Positions 11,417 to 22,507 are shown, numbered from the stretch's first letter. The stretch is DNA of 64,000 nt from Aquarana catesbeiana (GCF_042186555.1 NC_133328.1:619641592-619705591); one strand, 5' to 3'. Program-made: numbers and translations. The notes: generated by a model from the sequence alone, not told the origin.

Positions 11417-12272
11417 ATCTGGAAGAAGATAGCGGAGGGGCCTGGGAGAGGAGGCCGAACACCGGGAGAAGAGGCCGGAGAGAGCGGAGAAGTCAGAAGA
11501 AGACCCCAAAGTCGGAAGACCCCTGGAGCTGCCCAATAAATTACTTTTAAAACCTGTGTAGTGTGTTTTTTTTTTTTTTTTGACACTCTTTTCCCTAGGT
11601 GAATGGGTAGTGGTACGATGTACCCCATACTCATTCACATAGACTGGGGGGCTGGGATCTGGGGGCCTCCTTATTAAAGGGGGCTCCCGGATTCCGATAA
11701 GCCCTCCGCCCGCAGAACCCGACAACCAAGTGTCGGGAAGAGGCACTTGTCCTCATCAATATGGGGACAAGGTGCTCTGGGGTGGGGGGGCCGCAGGGCG
11801 CCCCCCTCCCCCAAAGCACCCACCCCCCCATGTTGAGGGCGTGCAACCTGGTACGGTTCAGGAGGGGGGGGGGGGGCGCTCGCTCGTCCCCACCCCCTTT
11901 CTTGACCGGCCTGGCTGCGTGCTCGGATAAGGGTCTGGTATGGATTTTGGGGGGGCCCCCACACCGATTTTTCAGGGTACGGGGTTCCCCTTACAATCCA
12001 TACCAGACCTAAGGGCCTGGTATGCCCCTGAGGGGGAACCCACGCCGTTTTTTTCAGTTAAAATTTGGCGCGGCGTTCCCCCTCATTATTCATACCAGAC
12101 AGCTGGTAGCACTGCCTGTCGCTCATCGCGAAAGAAAAAAAAGTTTTCCTTTCCCGATTAGCGAGCCAGCACGACATGCACAGTACCCTGTCGCCGAGAA
12201 CCAGCCCGATGGGATCGCGCTGGAAGCACAATCTCGCGGTCAGGTACTGTAAGTGCCCGGTATTGAAGTGGT
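11417..12272. repeat. Repeat family C (LTR-like, GC-rich) copy 1
   Basis: Continues from the palindrome through 'ggtgaatgggtagtgg', a 'ggcgcccccctcccccaaag' block and repeated 'ggtatg...tttttcag' / 'ccataccagacc' modules, and ends 'gtgcccggtattgaagtgg'. Part of it resembles 54826-55170 ('cttatataggc', 'gttccccttaaaatcca'). It ends only about 145 bp before the ZFAT exon. No coding was recognised; the open frames come from G/C runs. Confidence 0.55.
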
Positions 12273-12415
12273 CAATTCCATTTTTAGTGCCACTTTTTGT
12301 TTATTTTACTTGTTTTATGTCCCTTGGTCTTATGAGTCGGACAGAAGTTGGGGACCTGTGCTCTGTGTGGTCTCCTCAGAGGTTCTAACAAGCCTTCCAT
12401 TTCTGTCCCATATAG

Positions 12416-12673
12416 ATTTGTGTGTTGTGAAAAGAAAGAGAGGGCGACCGAAAGGCTCCACCAAGAAGTCTGTAACAGAAGAAGAACCTGCAGAGAACAA
12501 TGGAAGCTTCGCTCAGGACGGCCAACCGGAAAACGAGGACGTCTGGCTTTCTTCAGAGCCGGTGCCGGAGAACCTGGAGTGCCGAAAATGCAGCCGAACC
12601 TTTTCCAACGTCCGACAGCTGAAGAAACACATCTGCATCATTGTGTTTAATGACGACGAGGATGTCACTCAAG
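12416..12673 (+). CDS. zfat: ZFAT exon: AT-hook and first visible zinc knuckle
   Basis: Internal coding exon of 258 nt. It follows the acceptor 'cccatatag' and ends at the donor 'caag|gtgag'. It enters with 2 nt completing a codon and leaves with 1 nt. It encodes a basic AT-hook with core KRKRGRPKGSTKK (DNA minor-groove binding), an acidic linker, and a finger-like unit C-x2-C-x12-H-x-C (ECRKC...KKHIC) followed by 'IIVFN'. The same order (AT-hook, acidic linker, 'CxxC...HICIIV') is how vertebrate ZFAT proteins run after their N-terminal finger, which gives the identification. ZFAT is a nuclear transcription regulator with about 18 C2H2 fingers, studied in lymphoid and haematopoietic cells and at centromeres. 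The reading frame is open upstream into the intron, but that stretch is repeat-derived and is not counted. No upstream exon was recognised in the window. Confidence 0.93.
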
Positions 12674-13039
12674 GTGAGACAAAGTGGATGCAAGACCGCG
12701 TTAATAAAAGCGTCAGATTCTCCTTTCATCACCGCACTTTTTTTTTACTTTTTGCCATCTGCTGAGGTTGATGTCGGTGTTAACTGTTATTATCTCTGCA
12801 GAGAGATGCCTTATCTGTCAGAATTCTAATATATTTGTGTCAATATTTGGCAGCGTTTATCAAATAAAGGACATCTATACCTGAAATTTAATTTAGAGGT
12901 AATAAAAACCCAACTAGCATTCCTTGCAGAAAAGTGGAACAGAGTTTAAGGAGAATCGGCCATGAATGCAGCTAGAGCTGAATAATAATGGATTATTAAC
13001 TGCGTCAGCAATATGAAAGAATGTTGGGCCAGCCATAGA

Positions 13040-13655
13040 TGGAGTAAAATATTAACCCCATTCACGACCATGCTATAGCCGAATGACGGCTACAGCGCGG
13101 TTGCGCGTTACCGGGAGGACATCATATGACGTGTTCGCGCCCCCTGCAGCGCGCATCAGCATTGATCTGTTATCGCTGCATCCTTGAGACACCGCTGATC
13201 ACAGATCGGGGGTAAAGAGCCAATCACAGTGGTTTTTAACCATGTGACTAGCTGTTTCCAGTCGCATCTGATCACAGTGTAAATAGGATTTGCTGATAAT
13301 CGGCAATCTTCTTCTCATGCTGACAGCGCATGAGGAGAGGAGCGCCGTTAAGCGGCAATCCACACAGGGACACCTACACTGATAAACAGGGCACTGATCA
13401 TCGGTGTCCTGATTATCAGTGCAGCCCCAACAGTACCCATCAGTGCAGCCTATCATTGCTAGCTATCAGTGCAACCTATCAGTGTCCATCAGTGCCGCCT
13501 CATCAGTGCACATCGTTGAAGGAGAAAAATTACTTATTGACAAAATGTTATAACCAAAACCAAAAAATTCCTTTTTTTTGCAAAATTTTCTGCCTTTTTT
13601 CATTTGTTTAGCAAAAAATAAAGACCCAGTGATGATTAAATACCACCAAAAGAAA
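13040..13655 (+). repeat. Family B copy with internal 'atcagtgcc' tandem
   Basis: Begins 'attaaccccattcacgacca', carries GC-rich 'gatcacagtg' text and a run of roughly 10-20 bp 'cagtgcccatcagtgc' units, then 'gttataaccaaaac' and 'aaataccaccaaaagaaag', where it is cut by the minisatellite. Same layout as 30156-31509 and, inverted, 57755-58585. Confidence 0.8.
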
Positions 13656-13668
13656 GGAGGGGGCTGGG

Positions 13669-15297
13669 TAGGGGGGCTGTGTGATGTGCAGGGGGGCTGT
13701 GTAATGTAAAGGGGTCCAGAGGTGCAGGGGGGGCTGTGTAATGTAAAGGGGTCCAGAGGTGCAGGGGACTGTGTAATGTAAAGGGGTCCAGAGGTGCAGG
13801 GAGCTGTGTAATATAGAGAGAACCAGTGGTGCGGGGCTGTGTAATGTAAATGGAACCAGTGGTGCAGGGCTGTGTAATGTAAAGGGATCTAGAGGTGCAG
13901 GGGGCTGTGTAATGTAAAGGGGTGTCACGTACCTGGTATCAGAGCCTAACCGTAGAAGGAGACCTCTCTTACAGCCCTGGCTCGGGGACCACTGGGGTTG
14001 CAACAGTGGTGCAAGAGAGCAGTGAGGTAGGAGCGTCTGTATGATCCGTGGTAGCTGATACAGATAGGTAGAGGTGATCCACCAGACGGACTGGTTTGCA
14101 GAATCAGTTGGAAGCGGTGGTTATAGGTGTGGGTCAGTGACCCCTGGATCTAGGAGGAACTGGATTAGGAATGGACTGAAGCAGAGTGAGACAAGCCAGG
14201 TCAACACGGGCAACAGGTAGTTATATCAGCAGGTAAAGAGTAGTCAACAGGCAGGCAGTGGTTTGGCAACAGAAGATCAACAGGTTCAGATGTAACAGGG
14301 TCAAGGCAGGCCGGGTCAGGAGAGGAGAAGGCAGCAGTAGTCAAGCAAGGTCAGGTAATAACAGCAGGTACAGGATCAGACTCAGGTAAAGCTGCAGATC
14401 AGACAGCACTGTACTAGAGCAGCTGCTGTCTTTTTAAAGGGGAACTGGTGCCAAGCTGAGTTAGCGTGCACGGACACGCGCCTGCAGCGTGTCTCTGCGC
14501 ACATTCAAGCGCTGCTGCCTGATACAGCGTGTTCTCGTAGGAACATATGTGCGCACACGCACACACCCAAGTGTCTGCCTTGCCACAGGGTATCCCTGAC
14601 AAGGGGTCCAGAAGTGAGGGGGCTGTGTAATGCAAAGGGGTCCAGAGGTGCGGGGGCTGTGTAATGTTAAGGGGTGCAGGGGGCTATGTAATGTAAAGGG
14701 GTTCAGAGGTGCAGGGGGCTGTGTAATGTAAAGGGGTCCAGAAGTGAGGGGGCTGTGTAATGCAAAGGGGTCCAGAGGTGCGGGGGCTGTGTAATGTAAA
14801 GGGGTCCAGAGGTGCGGGGGCTGTGTAATGTAAAGGGGTCCAGAGGTGCGGGGGCTGTGTAATGTAAAGGGGTCCAGAGGTGCAGGGGGATGTGTAATGT
14901 AAAGGGGTCCAGAGGTGCGGGGGCTGTGTAATGCAAAGGGGTCCAGAGGTGCGGGGGCTGTGTAATGTAAAGGGGTCCAGAGGTGCGGGGGCTGTGTAAT
15001 GTAAAGGGGTCCAGAGGTGCGGGGGCTGTGTAATGTAAAGGGGTCCAGAGGTGCAGGGGGATGTGTAATGTAAAGGGGTCCAGAGGTGCGGGGGCTGTGT
15101 AATATAAAGAGAACCAGAGGTGCAGGGCTGTGTATTGTAAAGGGATCCAGAGGTGCAGGGGCTGTGTAATGTAAAGGGGTCCAGAGGTGCGGGGCTGTGT
15201 ATTGTAAAGGGATCCAGAGGTGCAGGGGCTGTGTAATGTAAAGGGGTTCAGAGGTGCAAGGGACTGTGTAATGTAGAGGGAACCAGAGGTGCGGTGG
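13669..15297. repeat. 34-bp minisatellite, split by an LTR-like insertion
   Basis: Unit 'ggggctgtgtaatgtaaagg' + 'ggtccagaggtgc', about 27 copies in two blocks (13669-13922 and 14602-15297). The unit is not a multiple of three and has no minus-strand stop in any frame, so it produces a spurious 279-residue minus-strand frame rich in 'PLHYTAP/TLHSP/YITQPP'. Confidence 0.95.
13923..14601. mobile_element. Solo-LTR-like insertion in the minisatellite
   Basis: 679 bp beginning 'tgtcacgtacctggtatc' and ending 'gggtatccctgaca' (TG...CA with TGTCA/TGACA tips), flanked by a perfect 5-bp duplication AGGGG at 13918-13922 and 14602-14606. Removing it and one AGGGG restores a complete 34-bp minisatellite unit. 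A related sequence starts at 20588. Size, tips and duplication fit a solo LTR of a retrotransposon; no gag/pol is present. Confidence 0.75.
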
Positions 15298-15459
15298 CAC
15301 TCACGATCATGTCATTCTCAGCCACCTGGTACAAGCCAGGATCAGTATAATCCCAACACGTACCATGCTATTGCTAGAGACCATTAGTAGAATTCTAGCT
15401 ATGAGTCCAATCATTGTAATAATAGTTATATTATAGTTATATTCTTTTTTTTCTTCAGC

Positions 15460-15673
15460 GAATCACAATGCCAAAAAAATCGCAGAAAGTTGGATGCTGA
15501 ATGCTAAGTGTTCCAAGACACTTGGGCAGAAAAATACTTTTTCACAGAACACCTTGGCAAGCCAATATGCCTAATTTGCCATGCAGGTGTTGCTGTGAAC
15601 ATGGAGTTCAACCTCAGGCAACCCTATGAGACTAAATATCCAAGATTTAATGAATGGGCAGAAAACCATCTTA
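15460..15673 (+). pseudogene. hAT transposase relic, BED-finger N-terminus (5' part)
   Basis: Encodes 'FQDTWAEKYFFTEHLGKPIC', 'LICHAGVAVNMEFNLR' and 'YETKYPRFNEWAENHL', matching the BED-type zinc finger start of GTF2IRD2/ZBED-like hAT transposases (C-x2-C, then H). An early stop lies near the start of the frame. It is interrupted at 15673 by the 3.57-kb element and resumes at 19255. Confidence 0.8.
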
Positions 15674-16925
15674 CAATGAACTGTTGGTGTAGGAATATAT
15701 ATATCCGCCCCTAATATCCTATACCACCACTGCGCCAATGAAATAATGAAAAATGTGTGTGTTGTAAAGCTGCCACTTTTTAAAAAAAATTGTGAAATAT
15801 CCAAAATCAAACCTATAACCATAAACAATGAAACATAGGTGAATTTGAGTAGCGCTGATGAATGTGATAAATAACTTTGAATCAAAAATGCTAAGACAAT
15901 GATTCTATAGTTATGATATAATATATAACACCCAGTGACAAGTGAAAAAAAAAATTGTCTATATAAATATATACCGTATATACTCGAGTATAAGCCGAGT
16001 TTTTCAGCACATTTTTTTGTGCTGAAAGGGCCCCCCTCGGCTTATACTCGAGTCAAGCACTTTTCTGGTGCAAAGAATGACATTTTCGAACAGATTTTGG
16101 GGCCCCATGTCTCAGGGCCACTTGGTGCTAGGAAGCCCAAATTTGGTGTTCAAGCACTATAACATATCCAAAGCTGGGGTTCCTAGCACCAAGTGGCCCC
16201 TAGATATGGGGCCCCAAATTCGGTTAGGAAAATGCCATTCTCTGCTGCAGAAAAGTGCTTGACATTTTCCGAACCAAATTTTGGGCCCTGTATCTCGGGG
16301 CCACTTGGTGCTAGGAACCCCAGATTTGGTGTTCAAACCCAGTGGAACTAGCACTACAATGCACTACACACCAAATTTGGAGTTCCTAGCACCAAGTGAT
16401 CCCGAGATATGGGACCCCAAAGTTGGTTCGGAAAATGTCATTTTCTGCTGCAGAAAAGTGCTTGACATTTTCCGAACCAATTTTGGGGCCCCGTATCTCG
16501 GGGCCACTTGGTGCTAGGAACCCCAAATGCACAGCTACTGTAAGTGGAAAAGAGGGTCAACAATGGCAATTTTCAGCCTCACTGTGCCCATTTGCAGCCA
16601 TAGGTCCCCCGAACTTCAAACTCGGTAGTTAAGGGTTCCTAGATGCCCCCCTAGCTGCAGCCAAAATTTGGGGTCCCGAAATGACATCGCTGCATATGGA
16701 CACAATTGACCGACTTTGGGACCCCGTATCTTGGGGCCACTTGGTGATAGGAACCCCAAATTTGGTGTGCAAACCCAGTGGAAGTGCTACAACATATCCA
16801 AAGCTGGGGTTCCTAGCACCAAGTGGCCCCGAGATATGGGGCCCCAAAGTCGGTTCGGAAAATGTCATTCTTTGCTGCAGAAAAGTGCTTGACATTTTCC
16901 GAACCGACTGGTTGAAACGTGACAA

Positions 16926-17430
16926 CGTTTCAACCAGTTTATTAAAATCATACTTCAATGTTTGCGCTCACATTTCAAACAGAAAAAGCAAGCCTCAAAT
17001 GAATATCCACAGCAAACAATCAAAGGATGGCTCAGCGGTGCACTGCGGTCATGGCGGACCTGAAGTGTATGTTTGTGATGTGTCTCTCACCCCACTCCAA
17101 AGGCCCTGCTCTCGGTGTCGGTGTGGTGTTGCTCGGCACAGTGGCGTCTCACTTCAGTAGGATTGGGGTGTGGCTACCCGGCAATCAATCCTGACTTGAG
17201 ACGCCGCTTTACCGAGCAACACCACACCGACACCGAGAGCAGGGCCTTTGGAGTGGGGTGAGAGACACATCACAAACATACACTTCAGGTCCGCCATGAC
17301 CGCAGTGCACCGCTGAGCCATCGTTTGTTTGTTTGCTGTGGATATTCATTTGAGGCTTGCTTTTTTTGTTTGAAATTTGAGTGCAAATATTGAAGTGTGT
17401 AGGTGTGATTTTAATAAACTGGTTGAAACG
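16926..17430. repeat. Central hairpin of the composite element
   Basis: The arm around 'gaatatccacagcaaac ... tggcgtctcacttcag' pairs with 'ctgacttgagacgcc ... tttgctgtggatattc', about 230 bp per arm with a roughly 33-bp loop (17158-17189). The outer ends read 'tttcaaccagtttattaaaa' and 'ttttaataaactggttgaaa'. Confidence 0.85.
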
Positions 17431-17710
17431 TTATCACGCTATGTGGAGCTCTTTTTTCATCTTATTTTTCACATATGGAGCAATTTTGATCTGAGTCACG
17501 GAATACAATGGGTGGTCGATTGTAACCCAGGTGTGGTTCTATCACTACTTTAGCCAAACACGAGAGTAAGAGGCAATACGAGTTGGTGAGCGCGTTTTTC
17601 AGAGGGAGAGGTGTCACAAGCACGTTGGTGTGGTGGAAGATTAAGAATTTAAGAAGATTGAAGTCTTTTTTTTTTTTCATCTGTTTTTCATTTTACATTT
17701 ATTTATGGAC

Positions 17711-17870
17711 TACTGTATATACTCGAGTATAAGCCGACCCGAATGTAAGCCGAGGCACCTAATTTTACCACAAAAAACTTGGAAAACTTATTGACTTGAG
17801 TATAAGCCTAGGGTGAGAAATGCGCAGCTACTGTAAGTGGAAAAGAGGGTCAACAATGCCCATTTGCATG
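17711..17870 (+). repeat. Left tip of family D inside the composite
   Basis: 'gtatatactcgagtataagc' then 'aattttaccacaaaaaact' matches the left end of the stand-alone copy at 56813-57482. Confidence 0.75.
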
Positions 17871-18470
17871 TCTCACTGTGTCCATTTGCAGCCATAGGTC
17901 CCCCGAACTTCAAACTCGGTAGTTAAGGGTTCCTAGATGCCCTCTAGCTGCAGCCAAAATGTGGGGTCCCGAAATGACATTGCTGCAGATGGACACAGTT
18001 GACCGACTTTGGGACCCCGTATCTCGGGGCCACTTGGTGATAGATACCCCAAATTTGGTGTGCAAACCCAGTGGAACTAGCACTACAACATATCCAAAGC
18101 TGGGGGTTCTTAGCACCAAGAGGCCCCAAGATACGGGGCCCCAAATTCGGTTCGGAAAATGTCAAGCACTTTTCTGGAGCAGAGAATTACATTTTCCTAA
18201 CCGCCTTTGGGGCCGCATATCTCAGGGCCACATGGTGCTAGGAACCCCAGCTTTGGATATGTTGTAGTGCTAGTTCCACTGGGTTTGAACACCATTTGGG
18301 GTTCCTAGCACCAAGTGGCCCCGAGATACGGGGCCCCAAAATTGGTTCGGAAAATGTCAAGCACTTTTCTGCAGCAGAAAATGACATTTTCCGAACCAAC
18401 TTTGGGGCCCCATATCTCGGGATCACTTGGTGCTAGGAACTCCAAATTTGGTGTGTAGTGCATTGTAGTG

Positions 18471-18864
18471 CTAGTTCCACTGGGTTTGAACACCAAATTT
18501 GGGGTTCTTAGCACCAAGTGGCCCCGAGATACAGGGCCCAAAATTTGGTTTGGAAAATGTCAAGCACTTTTCTGCAGCAGAGAATGGCATTTTCCTAACC
18601 GAATTTGGGGCCCCATATCTCGGGGCCACTTGGTGCTAGGAACCCCAGCTTTGGATATGTTGTAGTGCTAGTTCCACTGGGTTTGAACACCAAATTTGGG
18701 GTTCTTAGCACCAAGTGGCCCCGAGATACAGGGCCCAAAATTTGGTTTGGAAAATGTCAAGCACTTTTCTGCAGCAGAGAATGGCATTTTCCTAACCGAA
18801 TTTGGGGCCCCATATCTCGGGGCCACTTGGTGCTAGGAACCCCAGCTTTGGATATGTTATAGTG
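18471..18864. repeat. 197-bp tandem duplication in the right arm
   Basis: Units 18471-18667 and 18668-18864 differ at one visible position ('gttgtagtg' versus 'gttatagtg'). The left arm has a single equivalent, so this duplication arose after the arms formed. Confidence 0.9.
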
Positions 18865-19254
18865 CTAGTTCCACTGGGTTCGAACACCAAATTTGGGCTT
18901 CCTAGCACCAAGTGGCCCCGAGACATGGGGCCCCAAAATCTGTTTGGAAAATGTCATTCTTTGCACCAGAAAAGTGCTTGACTCGAGTATAAGCCGAGGG
19001 GGGCACTTTCAGCACAAAAAAAATGTGCTGAAAAACTCGGCTTATACTCGAGTATATACGGTATATATTTATATAGACAATTTTTTTTTCACTTGTCACT
19101 GGGTGTTACATATCATATCTTAACTATAGAATCATTGTCTTAGCATTTTTGATTCAAAGTTATTTATCACATTCATCAGCGCTACTCAAATTCACCTATG
19201 TTTCATTGTTTATGGTTATAGGTTTGATTTTGGATATTTCAGAAAACCATCTTA

Positions 19255-19521
19255 ATGTTCAGCAAGGCAGTTTTCACTTTATAACGCCAGCATCAGTGGC
19301 GGGGTGTCACAAGGAAAGGGTCCGGAGACATGCTGGAGCTGCATGAGAGCAACGGAGAGGATGAGTATAAGCTGAACAAACTAATCACTTGCAGGGGTAA
19401 TAATCCTAACATTACTATGTTACGATTATTATTATCTTCATTTGTTAGCAGGTGAATGCGGCCCTCCATACATTCACATACATGGAATCTGGCCCTTCAG
19501 TGGAGAAAGGTTGCTGACCCC
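19255..19521 (+). pseudogene. hAT relic, 3' part
   Basis: After the second copy of the 15-bp duplication the text continues 'NVQQGSFHF' and, after unreadable sequence, reaches 'aaaggttgctgacccctg', a typical hAT terminal sequence. The intervening transposase body has been lost. Confidence 0.6.
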
Positions 19522-20439
19522 TGGTGTAAACCAACCAAAGCATATGAACTGAACTATTGAAATAAAATATCATCAAATCTGACAATGTGCTCAGTTAGTA
19601 ATTAAAACCCAAATCCCAGTGCTGCAAATCCAAATAAGTGAATACACAAAAAAAATGTCCCATTTGGTCTAAATAAATATAATAATTGGAATAAACTTCT
19701 ACCACATGAATAACTTCATTCCATAAAAGTCTCCACCAATGGGCAGAGTGGCTGCTAACCTGCAAATTATATTGACTCTGACATTTTGTAGATAGGCAAC
19801 TCCTTTCCTCCTATCCTCATATTGATTGGTGGTTCCAAATAATAACTACTGCAGTGGGGAACAGACACAAAAAGATACGCTCAGCATCTTTCCAAATTAC
19901 TGTTTTGCTTTATAATGACACAATTAAAGGTTTTTATACACATGATTACGTAGGTATCACATTAATATTATAATTGTATGTTTATGGTAACAAGGGGCGT
20001 AACATAGGCAGGCTAATTCTAATCAGGACTTGAAAGAATGCAAACATGTAATGAAAACATTATTAGTGCTGTGTGCACAGTGAGTGCAGTGTACAATACA
20101 TACAAAATAGAATACAATTACATACAGAAATTACAAATTTCCATTACAATATATAAAGCGTTTTCTTTTAAATCTGTGTAATCCTCCTCCCAGACTTAGC
20201 AGTATGCGGCCCCCCCAGTGTTTATCTCAATTGGCCATCACATAAAGCAATAATAATGAGAATCCATATGCTGTAGTACTTTATAAAAGATTTATAAAAA
20301 TAGTAACACTCACACTCGCCACTGAGTGCTATTTTTAATGTAACAGGCAGCTGAGACACCCAGCGTAAATCACTCTGTAATCCGATCTTCCGGTCCCTGC
20401 CGCGACCGGAGGTGATGTCACCCGGCTCCTCCCGATGCG

Positions 20440-20587
20440 TTGTGTCACAGACACCTGATTTCTCAAGGGATGAACTGAGTGAATATCGGCCAGTTCAGCA
20501 GGAACCGACTGAATTTCGATCCATGTATGGGCATGCTGGTTGTACTGAAGTTGTTTTATCAAACGATTTTAGTACAACCAGTCTGTC
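20440..20587. repeat. 'Ccatctatgggca'-type repeat (family F), copy 1
   Basis: 'ggccagttcagcaggaaccg' and 'atgggcatgctggttgtact' recur at 21499-21610 and, inverted, at 22040-22140. Confidence 0.6.
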
Positions 20588-21215
20588 TGTCACGTACCCT
20601 GTAGCAGAGTTTGACATGTAGAGGGAGACCTCTGGTACAGCCCCTGCTTTGAGACCACTAATGTTGTGACCATGACCACAAGAGTGCGGTGAGGGATGAG
20701 TGCCTGTAAGATCTTCCATTGGTTACAGAGGTGCTTGGCACGTGCGACACCAGAGTTGGGCCAGATAGCTGAAGCAGCAGATGGAGGACCAGCATAACCA
20801 GGCACAATGCAGAGTAGGACAGAAGGATGACTGGATGCATGGTCAGACAAGCCAGGTCAGCAACAGAGGATCAGGTATAAGTCTAAACGACATGCAGAGA
20901 ATGGCCAAGATGTAGGCAGAGATTGGCAACAGGATATCAGGCAGCTGTGTAGAGATAAACGAAGTCTAAAGGCAAGCCAAGGTCAGGATAGGTGGAGTTC
21001 AAGCGTGGTCAGTATAAGCCGGGTCAAACACAGGAATCCAACACAGGGAAAAGGAACATGGGTAAAGTTGCAGATCAGATGGCACTGGACTAGCGCAGCT
21101 GCTGCACTTATATAGGCAATTTGGTGCCAGCGTTAATGGCGAACACAGGCGTTCGCATTTGTGCGCCCATGCCCGGCAAGACGTGCACCTACACTGCCAC
21201 GCCTGTGCATTCACC
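20588..21215. mobile_element. Second copy of the solo-LTR-like sequence
   Basis: Begins 'tgtcacgtaccctgtagcag', aligning to 13923 onward ('gagacctct', 'gaccac', 'gcagatcaga.ggcactg', 'agcgcagctgctg', 'ggtgcca'). The 3' end is diffuse; it inserts into a family F repeat after 'cagtctgtc'. Confidence 0.6.
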
Positions 21216-21498
21216 TTTGCCTCGGAACCTCGGCTGTACTTTGGCCAGCAAGTCCTTGATACTGTATGTTTTCTTTTTTTTTTTTGTACAATCACTACCA
21301 CTGGCTATAGCTGGCAGAATTAATCGTTGTATTCTGATGGCATGGAAAACTCCCGCTGTCAGAACACAATAGCGCAGCGGGAGGGATTCCCCCCCATTAA
21401 CACTGACCTGTGTTGATGGGGGAAATCCAGCAATTTTCTTTCTTTCAACTCACCGGTTGAAAAAAAAAAAAGAAACTTGCATAATCTATTGCCAGCCT

Positions 21499-22145
21499 TA
21501 AGCCGGCCGTAGATGGATCAAAACTCGGCTGGTTCAGCAGGAACCAGCCAAATTTCTATCCATCTATGGGCAGGCTGGTTATACTGAAGTTGACTTCAGC
21601 CAGCCTGTACTGCAGTAAACATTGCAGCCGTCAGAAGAACACAATATCACAGTGCGAGGGATTCCCCCATCAACACTGACTGTATTGATGGGGGGGGGGG
21701 GGGAATCAAGCAATTTTTTCTTTCCTGCAACCCATAGTTGTAGGAAAGAAAATTGTGTAATCTATGGGCTGGCCGCTGGCTTAATGTGCCTGTGTAATTG
21801 CTATGGCTAAAGGCTATGCATCCTGACCGCGCACCTATGAGGCTTTGCATCCTGAATGCCTGACAGCTGATAGCTTTTTTTAGAGCATTGGGTAGTGTGA
21901 ACCTGTCCTAAGACAAGCCATAGACGATTACATTTTCTTTCCTTCCACAGCTGGTGGAAGGAAAGAAAATCGCTCAATTCCTGAATATGTTGATGGGGGG
22001 GATCCCTCCCAAAATCCCTCCCACATCGCTATTGTGTTCTTCCGGTGGGGGGCACGCTGGTTGTACCCAAGTTGATTGATGGATCAACTTGGGTACAACC
22101 AGCCTGCCCATAGATGGACTAGGCCAAGATTCAATCCATCTGTCT
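21499..22145. repeat. Family F copies 2 and 3
   Basis: Starts 'agccggccgtagatggatca', then alternating direct and inverted units with G-runs and 'gtaggaaagaaaat'. The last unit (22040-22140) is itself a palindrome around 'gttgattgatggatcaac'. Confidence 0.55.
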
Positions 22146-22146
22146 A

Positions 22147-22440
22147 ACTGCAGTCTGCTCACATAATTTGTAATGAAAACATCTTTGCCGTTCTGAAGCT
22201 TCCCTTCAACCACTTTGCATATTATTTATATATATACTGGGATTCCGTACTTGCCAAATATGCTGCAGAAATCTCCCTGCTGCCTGTTCACTTCCTGGAT
22301 TTACACAGACACACAGAGGCACACCTCCAGCTCCGCAGCACTCATTGGCCCTCTTATGACTCATCCCTCCTCCCTTCCTGGAAAACTCTCACGAGAGAGA
22401 GAAAGATGTGCATGATGTCATAAGCTTAGGCTTTTTACCA
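22147..22440 (+). repeat. Family E, copy 2
   Basis: Same order of blocks as 5140-5420, with small insertions such as 'acacagaggcac'. Confidence 0.75.
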
Positions 22441-22507
22441 GACAAGAAACAGGAAGTGGGCTGTATAAGGTATTTTCTGGCAGAAAAAAAGTTTTACTAT
22501 CCAGAGT

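Larger units (their letters stand above)
1..12415 (+). other. zfat: Intron upstream of the first visible ZFAT exon (partial)
   Basis: Presumed ZFAT intron entering from the left edge. No exon could be supported here. It consists of Tc1 relics, microsatellites, frog-type interspersed repeats and a CR1 fragment, listed separately. Stretches with no feature I can name are 4613-5140, 5600-6030, 6420-6840, 9040-9470 and 10050-10360. Confidence 0.7.
15674..19239. mobile_element. 3.57-kb composite inverted-repeat element
   Basis: Flanked by a perfect 15-bp direct repeat (CAGAAAACCATCTTA at 15659-15673 and 19240-19254). The outer arms of about 185 bp plus 'tcgagtataagccgag' ends are inverted (15793-16062 with 18965-19241). 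Inside are alternating direct and inverted modules of roughly 100 bp ('ggggccacttggtgctagga', 'gttcctagcaccaagtggcc', 'gaaaatgtcaagcacttttc') and a separate tight hairpin at 16926-17430. The left 120 bp (15674-15792) has no partner. No open frame longer than about 160 codons and no recognised enzyme. Mechanism unknown; the long target duplication suggests target-primed insertion rather than a cut-and-paste transposase. Confidence 0.7.

Noticed and set aside
11297..12012. Overlapping GC-rich frames of up to 149 codons
   Set aside because: Proline/glycine-rich output of C and G runs in repeat family C; no conserved motif.
12253..12415. Open frame extending the ZFAT exon upstream
   Set aside because: The text before 12416 is repeat tail plus a pyrimidine tract and acceptor, so it is intron.
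13923..14601. Endogenous retrovirus with coding genes
   Set aside because: Only an LTR-like segment with a 5-bp duplication is present; no gag, pol or env frames are nearby.
14461..15300. 279-codon minus-strand open frame
   Set aside because: It is the 34-bp minisatellite read through; the unit has no stop in any minus frame, and the peptide is a cyclic low-complexity string.
15840..15880. 'ctgatga' near the composite's left arm as a hammerhead ribozyme core
   Set aside because: The required GAAA half of the core at the right distance is not present (the sequence reads 'gaatca').
16068..18862. Many 60-160 codon frames in the composite element
   Set aside because: They are the same 100-bp module read in different frames and orientations; peptides such as 'GATWC'/'HLVLGTP' repeat without a fold.
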